Below are positions 21,096 to 33,308 of a stretch of DNA of 64,000 nucleotides, piece by piece. This DNA comes from Zygnema cylindricum. Its lineage: Eukaryota > Streptophyta > Zygnematophyceae > Zygnematales > Zygnemataceae. The notes below the pieces were generated by a model. It was given only the letters and a program-made list of their open reading frames with translations, ran no database searches and had not been told where the DNA came from. Numbering within the stretch: the first letter of the stretch is position 1; each line of letters starts with the position of its first letter. Location of the stretch: the NCBI GenBank assembly GCA_037447655.1, contig JBBHKE010000047.1, forward strand, positions 124,001 to 188,000, in the 5' to 3' direction. The translations under genes and the position numbers were made by a program.

Positions 21096-21769
21096 GGGTC
21101 GAATGAAAAATGACCCACGCACGCGCTACAAGAGTGGGAAAATTTTAGGACGAGGGAGAGTCTTCTCTATTTTTCTCTGTACCCGTCACGCGCATGTACG
21201 GAAAAAAAAATTCAGGGGTCTCGGACCTCCACTTTCATTCATGGGGTCCTTTGCAAAATTTTGCGCCGTCGTCGCCTCTCCCCTCTCCCTCTCACACTAT
21301 CGCTTTTATCTCACACTATTTGGAATGAGACACGACAATATTGGTATAAAATGAAAGATATTTTAAAAATAATATTTTTGAAAATTTTTAGATTTATTTT
21401 TAATGGCAAATCGAATGAAAAAAGTAGAAAAAACGAAATCGAGAAACCATGGCGGAAAGTTATTGAATCAGTGACGTCGACGTTGTCACAAGTGAGCATG
21501 ACGTCACAATGTCACCAAACCCGAAACATCTACAATTTCACAAAAATCTAGGCGTCTACCACTGTCGCTGTTTTCGTTGGCGTCACTAATCGTCGGAAGT
21601 TTCGTAGTCGGCTTCAATCGTCACAAGTTGTACCTACTTCTACAACCGTCACATTTCAAAGTTCCGATTTCATTTTCGCACATAGGGACGCTCATTAAAG
21701 TAGTACGGAGTATCATCACTACAATCCAAAATACTTTATCAAAGTACCGATTACATGGGGACGTACCCT
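21096..21769. mobile_element. Inverted-repeat DNA element A (ACGTCCCCATGT family), left end lost
   Basis: The right terminus is ACATGGGGACGTACCCT at 21753-21769. The whole segment is the inverted counterpart of 29109-29780, including the CGATTTCGTTTTTTCTAC-type block and CGTCGACGTCAC. It is joined to M2 gag at about 21095, which removed its left end. No transposase is visible. Confidence 0.7.
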
Positions 21770-22093
21770 CGGCTTCCAATTTGGAAGAATCAGTTTGCTG
21801 TTTGAGACGGATAAAACTATTTCAGCGTACCTTGTATTTTTTATTTCTTTCAAGAAAGACACGTGTAATACCATAACCAGTTAAGCCGATTTCCCAAAAC
21901 TATTTTTATCATTGAGCTTTTGCAGTTCATTTGATTGCGGTTATGAGTGGAAAACGACAAACACTTTGAACTGCTAATACTGTTGATAACACAATTGACG
22001 CCCTTAAATTACGACCCTTCAGCCTACAATAGAACTTATAATGCTGTACTGTTTTTCCCCCTACACTAACAATTTCTTTACACCACTGTACTA
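21770..22093. other. Spacer, no gene seen
   Basis: AT-rich sequence between two inverted-repeat elements. No coding signal, RNA gene or repeat structure was recognised. Confidence 0.5.
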
Positions 22094-22306
22094 TACACCG
22101 CCAATCGCTATTAGCGTAGAAGTTTCTTTAGCGTATACAAATAATTAGCGTGGTCTACGCTAATTGGGAATTTGGAAATTTTCGAAGAAATCGATTACTC
22201 TAATTAGGAATTAGGTTTTTTTTTTAAATCGTGTGGGTAATTCTATTTGAGAATAAAAAAAAAAAAAAGCGGGACGGGATTAACGCTAATAGCGATTGGC
22301 GGTGTA
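22094..22306. mobile_element. Short inverted-repeat element (ACACCGCCAATCG family)
   Basis: A 213-bp element with terminal inverted repeats TACACCGCCAATCGCTATTAG at 22094 and, on the other strand from 22306, TACACCGCCAATCGCTATTAG, identical over 21 bases. The inner part holds GCGTGG..TACGCTAAT and an A-run. A longer relative with the same ends lies at 60274-60816. No coding capacity, so this is a MITE. Confidence 0.8.
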
Positions 22307-22327
22307 GTACTGTACTTGTCGGTACAG

Positions 22328-22867
22328 TACACCTCGCATCGTTATTAGTGTCAATGACACTAATTTGGGTTCTTAAAATTTTGTTTTTTTTCCAAAAATA
22401 GTATACGTGATTTTAATTTTTCCTTGACTATAATTGAGGTTCTGTACAAAATAGCGTCAAGACCGAAAGTACAACAATATATAATTAGTATGGTGTACGG
22501 ATGATGTCAGACGGTACATAAATGTACCTTTTCAAGTGAAAATTTTACAAAAAATAAGTTAAATCAGACGCGCATAGGATCGTGCGCTAAAAAAACGGGA
22601 TTGTTCTGACACGTAAATTAGTCTTACATGTACGGATATTGGAATTTCACGACGGCGTACAATTTTTAAAATTTTGTACGGATACATATATTAATTTATA
22701 TAATCGTACGACGAATATTACATTTTTGCTGTTCCCAAATTAGCATAAACGCCGAAATTAGAATACACCTTTTTTTTTAAAAAAAAAAAAATCTTAATTA
22801 GCGTCAATGACGGTATATTTACTTTCACACTATTTAAACTTTGACACTAATAACGATGCGCGGTGTA
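22328..22867. mobile_element. MITE, ACACCKCGCATCG family, copy 1
   Basis: A 540-bp element with ends TACACCTCGCATCGTTATTA and the inverted TACACCGCGCATCGTTATTA. Its inner sequence is repeated almost base for base in the neighbour at 22881-23392. The ends resemble those of the element at 22094-22306. No ORF. Confidence 0.82.
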
Positions 22868-22880
22868 GCGATTCAGGGAG

Positions 22881-23392
22881 TACACCGCGCATCGTTATTA
22901 GTGTCAAAGTCACTAATTTGGGTTCTTAAAATTTTGATTTTTTTCCTCAAATAGGATACATGATTTTAATTTTTCCTTGACGTTAATTGAGGTACCGTAC
23001 AAAATAGCGTAAAGAACTAAAGTTCAATAATATCTAAATAGCGTGGTGTACGGTCGATGTCAGATCGTACATAAATGTACCTTTTTGAAGTGAAATTTTT
23101 ACTAAACATGAATTAAATCGGACGCGTACGCATAAGAACGTGCGCAAAAAAATCGGGATTGGTCTGACACGTAAATTAGTCTGACATGTACGGATATTTA
23201 AATTTCACTAAGGTGTACGATTGTATATAATCGTACAGAAAATTTTCCAATTTTGCTGTTCCAAATTAGCGTTAACACTGAAATTAGAATAAACCTTTTT
23301 TTTTTAATTTTAAAATTCTTAATTAGCGTCAATGACGGTATATTTACTTACACACTATTTAAACTTTGACACTAATAACGATGCGCGGTGTA
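22881..23392. mobile_element. MITE, ACACCKCGCATCG family, copy 2
   Basis: A 512-bp element with ends TACACCGCGCATCGTTATTA on both strands. It is in the same orientation as copy 1 and separated from it by 13 bp. It lies about 330 bp upstream of the HSPA12-like start codon, so it forms part of the upstream region of that gene. Confidence 0.85.
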
Positions 23393-23722
23393 GCGTTTTA
23401 TAACCCAATGGCCCCCAGCCGTTTATATGTACTTATGTAGCATTTACGGTCACTCTGAATACATTTTCTAAAACGTGTTGCCGTCATCTCTGACGGTGTG
23501 AAATACATTGAACAGTCAAAGTTGACGGGCTAACAAGGCAAGAGAATTCGTTCAGACGATAAACACAAAGGAACCACAGACGAAAGAAGTCGGGGAAAGT
23601 TCTTCGTTTTTTTACGGAACTCCCTCTATTGATAGCCAATTCCCATCTTCCTGGTGACAGAGAAAGTGTTCTCTGTCACCTCTGCGAAGCGGAAAATAAA
23701 AGTAATATAAAAACCTTCGGCC
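23393..23722 (+). other. 5' flank of the HSPA12-like gene
   Basis: About 330 bp between a MITE and the start codon. No canonical TATA box at a convincing distance was identified, although an AATATAAAAACC stretch lies 10-20 bases before the ATG. No heat-shock element array (alternating GAA/TTC) is obvious. Confidence 0.4.
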
Positions 23723-25653
23723 ATGTCAGCGCAGCCCCATGGTGGACGATACGTCGTCGCTCTCGACTTTGGAACCACGTTTTCCGGCGTCGCATACGCT
23801 CGCAAGTCCTTTCCTGACGATGTCGTCCTTATCCTCGATTGGCCGGCGCAGAAAGCGGCTGCGATGGAGTACTGCAAAACGCCGACTGCGCTTTGGTACA
23901 TGCGGGGCGAACGAAATGCCTGGGTCGCACGTGCGTGGGGCTGGCCGGCCGTCGTCGGCTACACCGAAGAACTCATCGCCGCAAAACGTAAGAGCAGCGG
24001 CAGAACGGAGTCGGACAGACCTGCAGGATACATTCTGAAGCGATTCAAGCTCCACCTGTCCGATGAAGGCATGCCGGAAATCCAGGGCGGGCTTCCTCCC
24101 GGTGTTACCGCCGACATGGCGATAGCCGACTACTTGCGAGGCATGTCTGCGTTTGTTCTGGAAGATCTGCATAAAAGATTCGGCTCACACGTGCGAATGA
24201 AGGAAGTAGAGTGGGCGCTCACTGTGCCCGCTATCTGGGGAGAAAAGGCAAAACAGAAAATGCGGAATCTCGCAAGAGAAGCCGGGATGACTGTCGAAGG
24301 ATCTCCGCCTCTCAGCATCATTCTGGAGCCAGAGGCGGCCTCCACGTATTGCCACCACAAGCAGGCGGTGCCACTGCAGAAAAAAGACAGAATATTGATT
24401 CTTGACGCGGGAGGAGGCACAGTGGACATTGTGGTTCATGAGAAGGTGGGAGAGGGAGCGGAGGTGAGAGAGGTAACGAGAAGCACTGGAGGACTCTGCG
24501 GGTCTTCCTTCCTCGACGACCGTTTTTTTAATTTTTTAAACCAGAGGATGAGCTGTTTACGTAGCTTTTTGAAGCAGGATCCGGGCATGGTAGTAAAGCT
24601 GACGAAGCAATGGGATGAAATCAAGAGGGCATTCAGGTGAGATCACATCTATCCTGTCAAAACTCTAAAATTTGACAGAAATCGAGGTACATGTCCCACT
24701 TAGTTTCACTTTTGAGATTCTTGTTTCTTCGTTGTGAGATAACTTGTGTCTGTATACGGTTGTACTCATGTTCCCCTACGACTATCCCACTGCTTGATTC
24801 TTCTGAACTATGGCAATTTTGTTGACAATTGGTGTTGCATTTTTATGTTGTCAGTGGTGAGGAGGACGTGATAACCTTTGACGTTCCAAGCAAGCTTGCG
24901 ACTGCTTGGGAGAAGACGGGTGCGAATGAACCGGATTTTGATGTGATAGAGCTTTCGCGTGAGGACATGAGGGGAATTTTCGACCCCGAAGTAAATAAAG
25001 TGATCAGCCTTGTGAAGGCACAACTCTCAGAGGCTCAGAAATGCAAAGCCATTCTCGCAGTGGGGGGGTTCTCAGAAAACGCCTATCTCATTAAGAGACT
25101 GAAGGAGAATTTCAAGAGTAGAGCTGCAGTTGAACAGTTTGTGGTGCCGCCCAAACCCGGTGCCGCCATCTGTCACGGAGCGCTGCTGCAGATTCTGCAT
25201 CCGGAAAAAATTCTTTCAAGAGTTGCACGAAAAACGTACGGAGTAGCAATTTCCAAGCTCTTTGAGTATGGTGATCCAGAAAGCAAACGGATGGTCCTCA
25301 GCAACGGAGAAGTTAGATGCAACAGTTTGTTTGAAGTATTTGTGAGAAATGGAACAACAGTTGAGACAGATTCGGTCGTAAAACATGAACTTGTCCCAGT
25401 GACGGCTACTCAAGTAAGTATGCTAATCGCAGTGTATAGTACCGAATTGAAGTCACCCAAGTTTGTGGATGAGGCAGGAGTGGTACTGGAGGGCACATTT
25501 ACAGTGGACATGTCTGACACCACGCTTGGGTTGAAAAGGAAGGTTGAGGTCAGCATGTCTTTTGGGAAGACCTGTATTGAAGTGACGGCACGTGGAATCA
25601 ATTTCGAGGAAGGAGATAATTCATCAAAGTTGCCAGTAAGATTTGAGTCTTGA
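23723..25653 (+). CDS. HSPA12-like HSP70-superfamily ATPase (two exons)
   Basis: Exon 1 is 23723-24636 and exon 2 is 24855-25653. The intron is GT-AG (donor CAG/GTGAGA, acceptor TTGTCAG) and joins in phase to give about 570 residues ending at TGA. The HSP70/actin ATPase fold is shown by phosphate-1 VVALDFGTTFSGVAYA (near residue 10), the connecting block LTVPAIWGEKAKQKMRN, phosphate-2 ILILDAGGGTVDIVVHEK (about residue 225) and the adenosine motif ILAVGGFSENAYLIKRL in exon 2. There is no classical peptide-binding domain of HSP70 and no EEVD or ER-retention end. The length and the GG(F/S)xxN motif match the divergent HSPA12 group. No signal peptide, so it is probably cytosolic. Substrate unknown. 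No frame defects, unlike everything around it. HSPA12 assignment versus another HSP70-like ATPase is inferred from motifs. Confidence 0.88.
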
Positions 25654-27689
25654 CTTTTCGACATCAGATGGCTTCTACTAAAAGGATAATTCGTTGCATG
25701 AAAAAGCATATGATAACTGTTACTGTGCACAGAAAAGCACATAAAAAAACAGGTCGTCCGTTTATGCCAGCTGTGCAATTGTTAACCTGCAGTTTATCGT
25801 CTTGCCAGTGGATAGAAATATCAGCTTTTAGGGTATATATAAATCAGTTGTATGAACAGATTACCTGATGGTGGATTCAATGGATTTTCTTATTTGAAAT
25901 TTGGTTGACCATAGTTATTTAAATTCTAGTGTGTTTTTGGTATTGCTGATTAACGACAGCCTTGTTGATGGATGGTTCTGAAAAGGCAAGGTCTGGAGTG
26001 ATGGATGAATACATTGTTTTAATAAATACCAACCGTCACAGTTGTGGAGGTTAATCCGAATAGCACATCCTACTAAAATCATCAAAATATCAAGAAATTT
26101 TAAAAATAGTATGTCGTCAAGTACTCTTCTCTTTTTTCTGCAGTATAACCTTTGTTTGATATCGGCTATAGTTCTTCCCCGTAATGACGCCATCGGTTAA
26201 GTCGACAAAGCACCAAAACTGATCAAACTAAATAGCAGAAATGGATCAGTCTAATAGATGAAAGCAACAAAGAGAATTTGGTGACAATTGATTTCTAGAA
26301 CCTTGGACTTATAAAAAGAATCTGAAACTCCAAAATGTTATCAGGAAAAATTTTATTTCCATCCTATTTTTCTGACGTTTGTGAGGATATTATCTTGTCA
26401 GCTCTTGGGGTACATTAAATGATTGATACGACGATGATAATACTAACCATAACAAACATTGTGATTATAGCGAGGATGACATTAACGAGGATGTTAATGA
26501 CAGACGATAATGATGAGGATGTCCTTAACGTTCGTTTGGTAGGTGGGAACTCGGTTGCTATCCACCTTTTGTCTATGCAACTTTATTGAAATTGATATGT
26601 TCACTCTAACTTAAGGATCACAATAAAAATAATGATAACAATGATAACCATACTGGCTGGGATGATAATAAAGGAACGAGGATAATAATAGTGAAAAAAT
26701 ACCGTAAGGTTGCGTCTTTGCAAAAACCCTGCCGGACTACTCCGCACGATTCGGTGCTCCACAAAGTATTGATCCTATTGTTGTAGGACAGCCTAAGTAC
26801 TAGAAGAGGTAGATCGACCCGCCATCACAGGTGCAATCAAGCAAAAATCCCCCAAGAGATACCAGTTTGAAAGGTAATTGTAAATGACCACAAGATATCA
26901 TGCAAACAACAAGTTTTTCTCAAACTCTACCACTGTGTAGACGATACAATCAAGATACAACATGCAAAATTACTCATAAATCAACTAATAGATATGAGAG
27001 TCACTCTCAATCAAAATTACCAACAACACCACAAATAATTTTTGATGCAATACTTGTTCATATGGCAAACCGTCAAAGTCCTACTTTTATACACTTGGAG
27101 AGCTCCTGCTGAGCAAAGGACCAAATGGGATGTCAACCCGGTTTCACAAAACGTGCATCAAGGACTGTCCACTACTAAAAGTGTTTATCTAATGGCCAAG
27201 AATATTGTTGTCCTCTCTAATCAAGTATTACACTAAGTACAACATTTTGTTGTTTCGGATATTCACAGCGACACAGTATCGACGTACTAAGTTAGCAATT
27301 AGAACCATGGGAATTCTTCAAAGTATTAGGAACGTCCGATTCATAAAAATCGTGTCATTGATATGACTTCAAGTTCTTATTGGTGAGAGATCAATTGCAG
27401 ACTTTGTCCGTTGTCCGAAACTTTATTGGGCACCGTCGATGTCATGCTAGTTGGTCGTTTGTTTACATATTTTCCTGATAGAACCCCATCGTTATAACGA
27501 TGACCGATGTACTCGCCCGTTGTTTTGGGAAGTTTCAAAGTGCGACTTACAAACGGAGGGGATTTCTCAATTTGTGTTGACCACCAAGTTCGTTGCTTTT
27601 GGCTCTCAATAATCGTACGGAAACGTTTACTGGCAGCAATATTTTGATCACTCCTCTATCACGTCGTGCCAGCGAGGTGCTATCGCCTT
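25654..27689. other. AT-rich 3' flank of the HSPA12-like gene, no gene seen
   Basis: The stretch at about 25780-26330 has a diverged duplicate at 41930-42430 (see there). Beyond it lie ATGATAATA-rich low-complexity sequence (26400-26700) and unassigned sequence. Short ORFs here have no recognisable domain. Confidence 0.5.
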
Positions 27690-28397
27690 AGGGTGGACTT
27701 CCATTAGGCGTCTCATTAATTGTACGGATAATTTTACTGAAGGGCGTGCCTTCCATTAGGTCGCGTCAGTAAAGCACTTTTTATTTGCGTGGCTCATTCT
27801 GGTTGGTAACACGTAGGTTAATATTAGATGCTTAAAATCTTGAAAGAATCTTATAATGCAAAGTCTGAACGCAATATCTGTACGAGCGGAGGTAATATTT
27901 GTACCAGCGGAGGAAATATCTGTCCCAGCGGAGGTAATTAATGACTCGTACGGAAGGCATTAAATGAACTACCCAAAATTTCAAAACGCAACAACAAAAA
28001 GGCGGCGGCAAACTTTGATGGTGGGAGCGTGACAGGATAATTTGGGCGGATTCGCAGCCACAATGGCGGAAGGCACATGGCCCTTGCGACGTGTACACAC
28101 ATACGCGCGCGCTCATCGTAGATTTTTTTCCCCTTTTCCACGCGGCCCATTTTTACACGTTCAGTCTTCGAGAATTGTCCTCCATGTGCACGCTCTTAAC
28201 AAACTGTAGGGTTAGTGACGTGGCGTCTCGGATAAAAAGTGTTTTAGCATCCGACGGTCAGAATTTACGCCTACAACATTGGACATTTTTCTGTAATGAT
28301 GTTTTCCTTGAAAAAAAAAATTTATGTACAGACCTGTACGAAACAGTACGGCCGTCAGTAAAAAACCCCACTTTTTTGCTAATGGAAGGCCACCCTT
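27690..28397. mobile_element. Inverted-repeat element H1 (CCATTAGGC family)
   Basis: About 708 bp with termini AGGGTGGACTTCCATTAGGC and, inverted, AGGGTGGCCTTCCATTAGC. The interior carries GGTTGGTAACACGTAGGTTA, repeated in H2 (28520) and H4 (60890), and a short tandem array. No transposase is seen. Confidence 0.7.
27876..27942 (+). repeat. Three tandem units of about 22 bp
   Basis: Units read AATATCTGTACGAGCGGAGGT, AATATTTGTACCAGCGGAGG and AATATCTGTCCCAGCGGAGG, each with one or two changes. Single degenerate units occur at the same relative place in H2 (about 28593) and H4 (about 60960), so the array expanded inside this copy. Confidence 0.65.
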
Positions 28398-29093
28398 AGG
28401 CCTATATTCCATTAGGCGGTCCCAGTAAATGCACGGACACGACTTCTGACAGGGTTTACTGGCAAGGTCTTCCATGATATCGGGCTTGTAAACAACCTCT
28501 CATCTGCGTTGGCTCATTTCGGTTGGTAACACGTAGGTTAGTATTTGGATTATGATAATCTAAAAGTATTCTTCAAACGGAAAATCTGATCGAAATATTC
28601 ATACGATCGGAGGTAATTGATGATTCGTACGAAAATTTTGCGACCAGATTTAAAATGGAAATAAAAATTTCGAAACAGAATGTCAAAAAGGCACGACAAA
28701 CTTTGAAGGTCAGTGGATGTTTTAAGGAGCTTGCGAGGATACTTTCAGTTGACGTGCATCAAGCGTGGCAGGAGGCACATGGTATGTACGACGTGTAGGT
28801 ATGTGATTGCGTGTTGTTCGTGATTTTTTTTTTCATGTGTACCAATGGTACACGACTTGTGTGACGCAACTCTCCTCGCGAGGAGAGTTTACTCACACTG
28901 GATGATTTGCGCCATTGCTTCGCGACTCTGTAAAAGCGAAACATCCAACGATCGCTCTTAACGCCTATAATATTGGAGCATCCTAGTAAACATGTTTCGT
29001 CCACAAAAAAAAATGGTACGAATTTGTACGAAAACGTACGAATTCCCGTAAACAACACTCTTCACGTAATGGAAGACCATCGTTACTTCGAAT
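28398..29093. mobile_element. Inverted-repeat element H2 (CCATTAGGC family)
   Basis: It starts immediately after H1 with TAGGCCTATATTCCATTAGG and ends near AATGGAAGACCATCGTTA. Interior order matches H1: GGTTGGTAACACGTAGGTTA, then GGAGGTAATTGATGATTCGTAC. Its ends are less regular than those of H1, so boundaries are approximate. Confidence 0.5.
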
Positions 29094-29108
29094 GTTCCTG
29101 TTTAGACT

Positions 29109-30049
29109 AAGGGTACGTCCCCATGTAATCGGTACTTTGATAAAGTATTTTGGACTGTAGTGAAGATTCTCCGTACTACTTTGAAGAGCGTCCCAATGTG
29201 AGAAAATGATATCGGAACTTTGAAATGTGACGGTTGTAGACGTAGGTACAACTTGTGACGATGGAAGACGACAACGAAACTTCCGACAATTAGTGACTCC
29301 AACGACAGTTATAGACGTCTAGATTTTTTGTGAAATTGTAGATGTTTAGGGTTCGGTGACATTGTGACGTCATGCTCATTTGTGACAACGTCGACGTCAC
29401 TTATTCAATAACTTTCCGCCATGGTTTCTCGATTTCGTTTTTTCTACTTTTCTCACTCGACTTGCGATTACAAAAAAAACCTAAAAAATGTAAAAAAAAC
29501 TATTTTTCAAAGATTTTTCATTTTATACCAATATTGTCGTGTCTCAGTCTAAATAGTATGAGATAAAAGCGATTGTGTGAGAGGGAGATGGGAGAGGCGA
29601 CGACCGCGAAAAATTATGCAAAGGACCCATGAATGAAAGTGGAGGTCCGAGACCCCTGCAAATTTTTTTCCGTACATGCGCGTGACGGGCACGGAGAAAT
29701 GTAGCGAGTACTCTCCCTCTCCAAAAGAATTCCCACTCGTGTGGCGTGTGCGAGGGTCGTTTTTCATTTGCTGTTCGGGCGGTACTTTAACTAAAAACAC
29801 CCCCTCGAGGTGATTTTGGATGAAGTTTTTTGATGGGCTGGATTCTCTTGCCTGGGGTCAAAAGGAGGGAAACGCCAAAATGCGTTCATATGACGACAAA
29901 CATGTAGTACATTCAAAGTAAAGAATTGACGTTCACTGTACATTGGTAAACACGATTTTCTCGTACGGCTATAGTTTTTCTCAAAGTTCCCTGAATTTTA
30001 GGGCAAAACGACAGAGTAAAGTAGATACTTTAATACATGGGGACGTACC
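29109..30049. mobile_element. Inverted-repeat DNA element B (ACGTCCCCATGT family), split by a gypsy
   Basis: The left end is AAGGGTACGTCCCCATGTAA at 29109; the right end, ACATGGGGACGTACC, stops at 30049. The last three bases (CTT) lie at 37833-37835, after the gypsy element. The first 670 bp are the inverted match of element A (21096-21769). The gypsy target duplication GTACC is part of this element's terminal repeat. Confidence 0.75.
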
Positions 30050-31019
30050 TGTAACAGTAATAGCGGATCGAAATTGTTTATAAAAGGGTATTTAGGTGTT
30101 ATGATTATAGAGTACTAAAATTGGTAGACGTCCGCGAAAGAATCACGCTATTTGGAGTTATATTTTAAAAGTTATAGCGATGGGTGCATTTAGGTGACAG
30201 CGTGGGGTCTAAATAACAAGTGGGTATCATTGAAACGGGTTAAGGGTCAATTAGTACCGAAATTTCGCGTGTACGTTTCATAAAGTTGTAATGAAACGTT
30301 TAGTATGCACGGTGGTTTGTTTCGTACAAATTTTAGTACGAAACGTCACTTTCACTTAAGGGAATTTCGTAGGAAGCTTCGCGTGCGAAATTTGTTACGC
30401 ACGATCGTGCGAAGTCGCGTTTTGTTTGGCGCGCACTTTTGCACGTAAATGTTACGTAGTGAAACGTAACGTTTGATTGGTTATTAAAGCGCTAAGTAGT
30501 TAGTAAGAGATTTCGCACGTTTTTGCATTGGTCAGTCCGAGTCCTTGCTAATCAATGATTGGCCCAGGTAAAAGCCTGTTCAAACGGAGCTTTGACTCTG
30601 GCCTGGCGAGTCCAGGGCGATGATGGATAAATAGTGAAGTGTAAGAGGGGAGTATACATCTTTTTCCTTCGGGGAAAGTTTGTGGAAATTCCGGCTGATC
30701 TTGGTCCTGAGCTATTAACACCAAATTGGAGAAAAGGCATTTTTGCATGGAAATCTCTTACTAACTAAATAGTGTTTTAGTAGTTAAGAGATAGAATTAT
30801 TAAGAGTGGAGAGTAGGGGAAAACACTTTAATAAGAAGGGTTGAGCCACGAGGGCAAGAGACCAAGCTAATGTTATGTGGACAGAAGCTTCTTCTAATTT
30901 AAAGTTTATCCTTATGTGAGTGTTGTCAAATGTGGATGTGTATTTTCCAATGTGTGGAATGTGTGGTTGGAATTGTTTGTAGTAATGGGTTTTTCTGAGA
31001 GGTAGGAGATCCTATTACA
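30050..31019 (+). repeat. 5' LTR of the gypsy element
   Basis: 970 bp, TGTAACAGTAATAGCGG to CCTATTACA. It contains a perfect 14-bp palindrome CGCACGATCGTGCG (about 30397-30410) in a GC-skewed block with repeated CGTACG and TTCGCGTG motifs. Confidence 0.93.
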
Positions 31020-31021
31020 TA

Positions 31022-31033
31022 TGGTATCGGAGC
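31022..31033 (+). promoter_or_regulatory. Primer-binding site, initiator tRNA-Met 3' end type
   Basis: TGGTATCGGAGC, two bases after the LTR, matches the common plant retrotransposon site TGGTATCAGAGC with one change. This contrasts with the half-tRNA sites of the copia elements in the same window. Confidence 0.8.
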
Positions 31034-31786
31034 TTTGGTTAGAAACCAGGGAGAAGTTTGCTCACCCGAAAATCGATTGCCGTGACCGGTGAGGGTGCTC
31101 TGACCTGTGTCGGTGGAACCACAATGTGAAGTGGTAGGGGATTGGAGGGAAACTAAGTGACCACACTGCCAGCGGCCGCTGGTTAAATGTGGGGCGTGCT
31201 TAGGTCTTAAGGACTAAGGCGGGGTGGGCAGTGTAGCCACCGCTGAAGCTCACTCCAATTACCTAGAGACCAAACAAACTTGCCTTCTCCTAGCAATGAT
31301 TCATGTGTAGAGGGAGGGCTTGAAGCCATAAAGGGTGAGGATGTAAGGATTATAGAATAAAAGATCCTGATGTAGTGGGAAATGGGAAATTTGCTAATGG
31401 AGGAGAAGGAAAGCGGAGTACATTTTCAAGAGCAAAGGAGTCCAGAAATGACTTAAAACATTTCAAACCCTAAATTGTTACCTTTGATTGATTTCAATTT
31501 TGTTGTTGCAAAATTTATGGTTAAATCTTACCTTTGAGAGCTATCAATTTTGCTGTTGCAAAATTTGTGGGGAAATTCTTACCTTTTGTTTCAATGTTGG
31601 GAAATTGAAAATTTGAATTTGTACTAACTTACTGTCAATGTCTTTTTAGTTTCTCAGATCTTGATCTTTTCAAAGGATTTGTTAAGGAAAATAAGTTTAG
31701 GATTGGAGCAATCTAAGGACTTCAAATCTGCAGCAAATTTCTTTGGGAAATTATACTCTATCTTTCCTTTTGCTTGATTTAATTGT

Positions 31787-33109
31787 GTGATAATGGCAAA
31801 TTCTGCATGGAAACGTGAAATGGAGAATGCTTTAAATGTGTTGAAGAAGCCTACTGTGAAATTGGTCAAAAGATTGAATAATCATGCTGCCGCTGTGGAT
31901 GAAACCATTTCCGAATTGAAAAGTGAATTGAAAGTTGTTAAAGAAAATGGAAATGTTTCAAATGAGAAATTAGATGAGCTTATTAATTTAATTCAGACCA
32001 AGAATGATATGAATGACCAAAAGGGCGAGAGTAGTAAAAAGAATGCTAGTTTTAGGGAGGACGATCATGATAGACCTAAAAAGATAAGAGATATGAAATT
32101 GTCTATTAGTGAGGCACCATCGTTTGATGGCAAGAAGATTGATGAGTAGGATGCTTGGATTTTTCACATGGAGTATTATTTGGAATCTAGAAATTGTGAT
32201 CGTGATGATTACACTTCTTTTGTTGTTAGCTGTCTGAAAGGTGATGCTCAGATTTGGTATTACACTCAAAGAAGGTCTAAATTGATTCCTGATAATGCTG
32301 ATTGGGAAACTTTTAAAACTGCTATCAAATCACGTTTCTTGACAGTCACTTTTAAATCCAGAATGGAAGAAAAGTGGTTGAACTGTAAGCAGACTGGATC
32401 TGTGAAGGATTATATAGTGGAATTTGACTCATCTAGTATTCATGTTATAGGTCTGACTGATGAAATGGCTAAGTTACATTTTTTAAACTATCTTAATCCT
32501 ATACTGAAATCATAACTAAAACATCAAAATTTTAATAATTTGAAGGAATTACAAGATAAGTCATTGGAATTAGAGGACTAGTTGGGGTATAATCGGGAAA
32601 CTCGATCATTAAGGGGTAATTTAAATGAAGTATCACAGTAGGATGAGGAGGAATTTGTTGAAGAGGGTCTGAATGCTGGTCTGGTGAATAGGCAAAATAT
32701 CTTCAGGGGAAATCAAAGGGGTGGGCATAGTGTTAATGCAGGAAATAAATTTAACAATAGAGGGGGGTACATTAAAAGTCCTAAACCAAACATTAATGCC
32801 CAGAAGTCTAACCTTACCATCCCCACATGCACTATTTGTCAGAAAAAGGGTCATAGAGCATTTGAGTGTGCACAACTGAAAAAGATTAACTGTTATAACT
32901 GTGGAGAGGAGGGACATTTTAGTAGAGAGTGCATAAAACCCAAAAAGAAAGTCACTTGTTTCAATTGCAAAGGTCCAGATCATTACGCTAAAGACTGTAC
33001 AGATAAAGGTTCTCTAAAAACAGCCGAAGTAAATGAAGGTCTCTAAGAGGATATTGCATTATATCTAGCTGAGCAGGAAGCCCAGGAGGTGGGAAACGGA
33101 AAGGACTAA
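31787..33109 (+). pseudogene. Gypsy gag with three CCHC knuckles and five in-frame stops
   Basis: One frame runs through the whole region and is interrupted only by TAG 32147, TAA 32513, TAG 32579, TAG 32639 and TAA 33044. Domains: an N-terminal helical region (ISELKSELKVVKENG), retrotransposon-gag capsid core (DAWIFHMEYYLESRN, CLKGDAQIWYYTQRR, TFKTAIKSRFL), then three zinc knuckles: CTICQKKGHRAFEC, CYNCGEEGHFSREC and CFNCKGPDHYAKDC (32828-33000), all with complete C-C-H-C ligands. The frame is continuous apart from the stops, with no indel, which is odd for a decayed gag. Gag would coat the RNA and form particles. The pol frame lies one step away. Confidence 0.85.
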
Positions 33110-33308
33110 CTGAAAGTCCTCAGTTGAGTCAACCAAATCCAGATGTTAAAGAATTAACTCTGGAGGGCAAATTATTGAATGGAAAGGCTAGGATAGCTGA
33201 ATTTATTATGATTCTCGCTACACTGCATAGTTTGAAGAATCCTTCTGATGAAATTCTCAACAACAGACCTATGTAGGACAGTTAAGTAATGATGACACCA
33301 GACACAGT

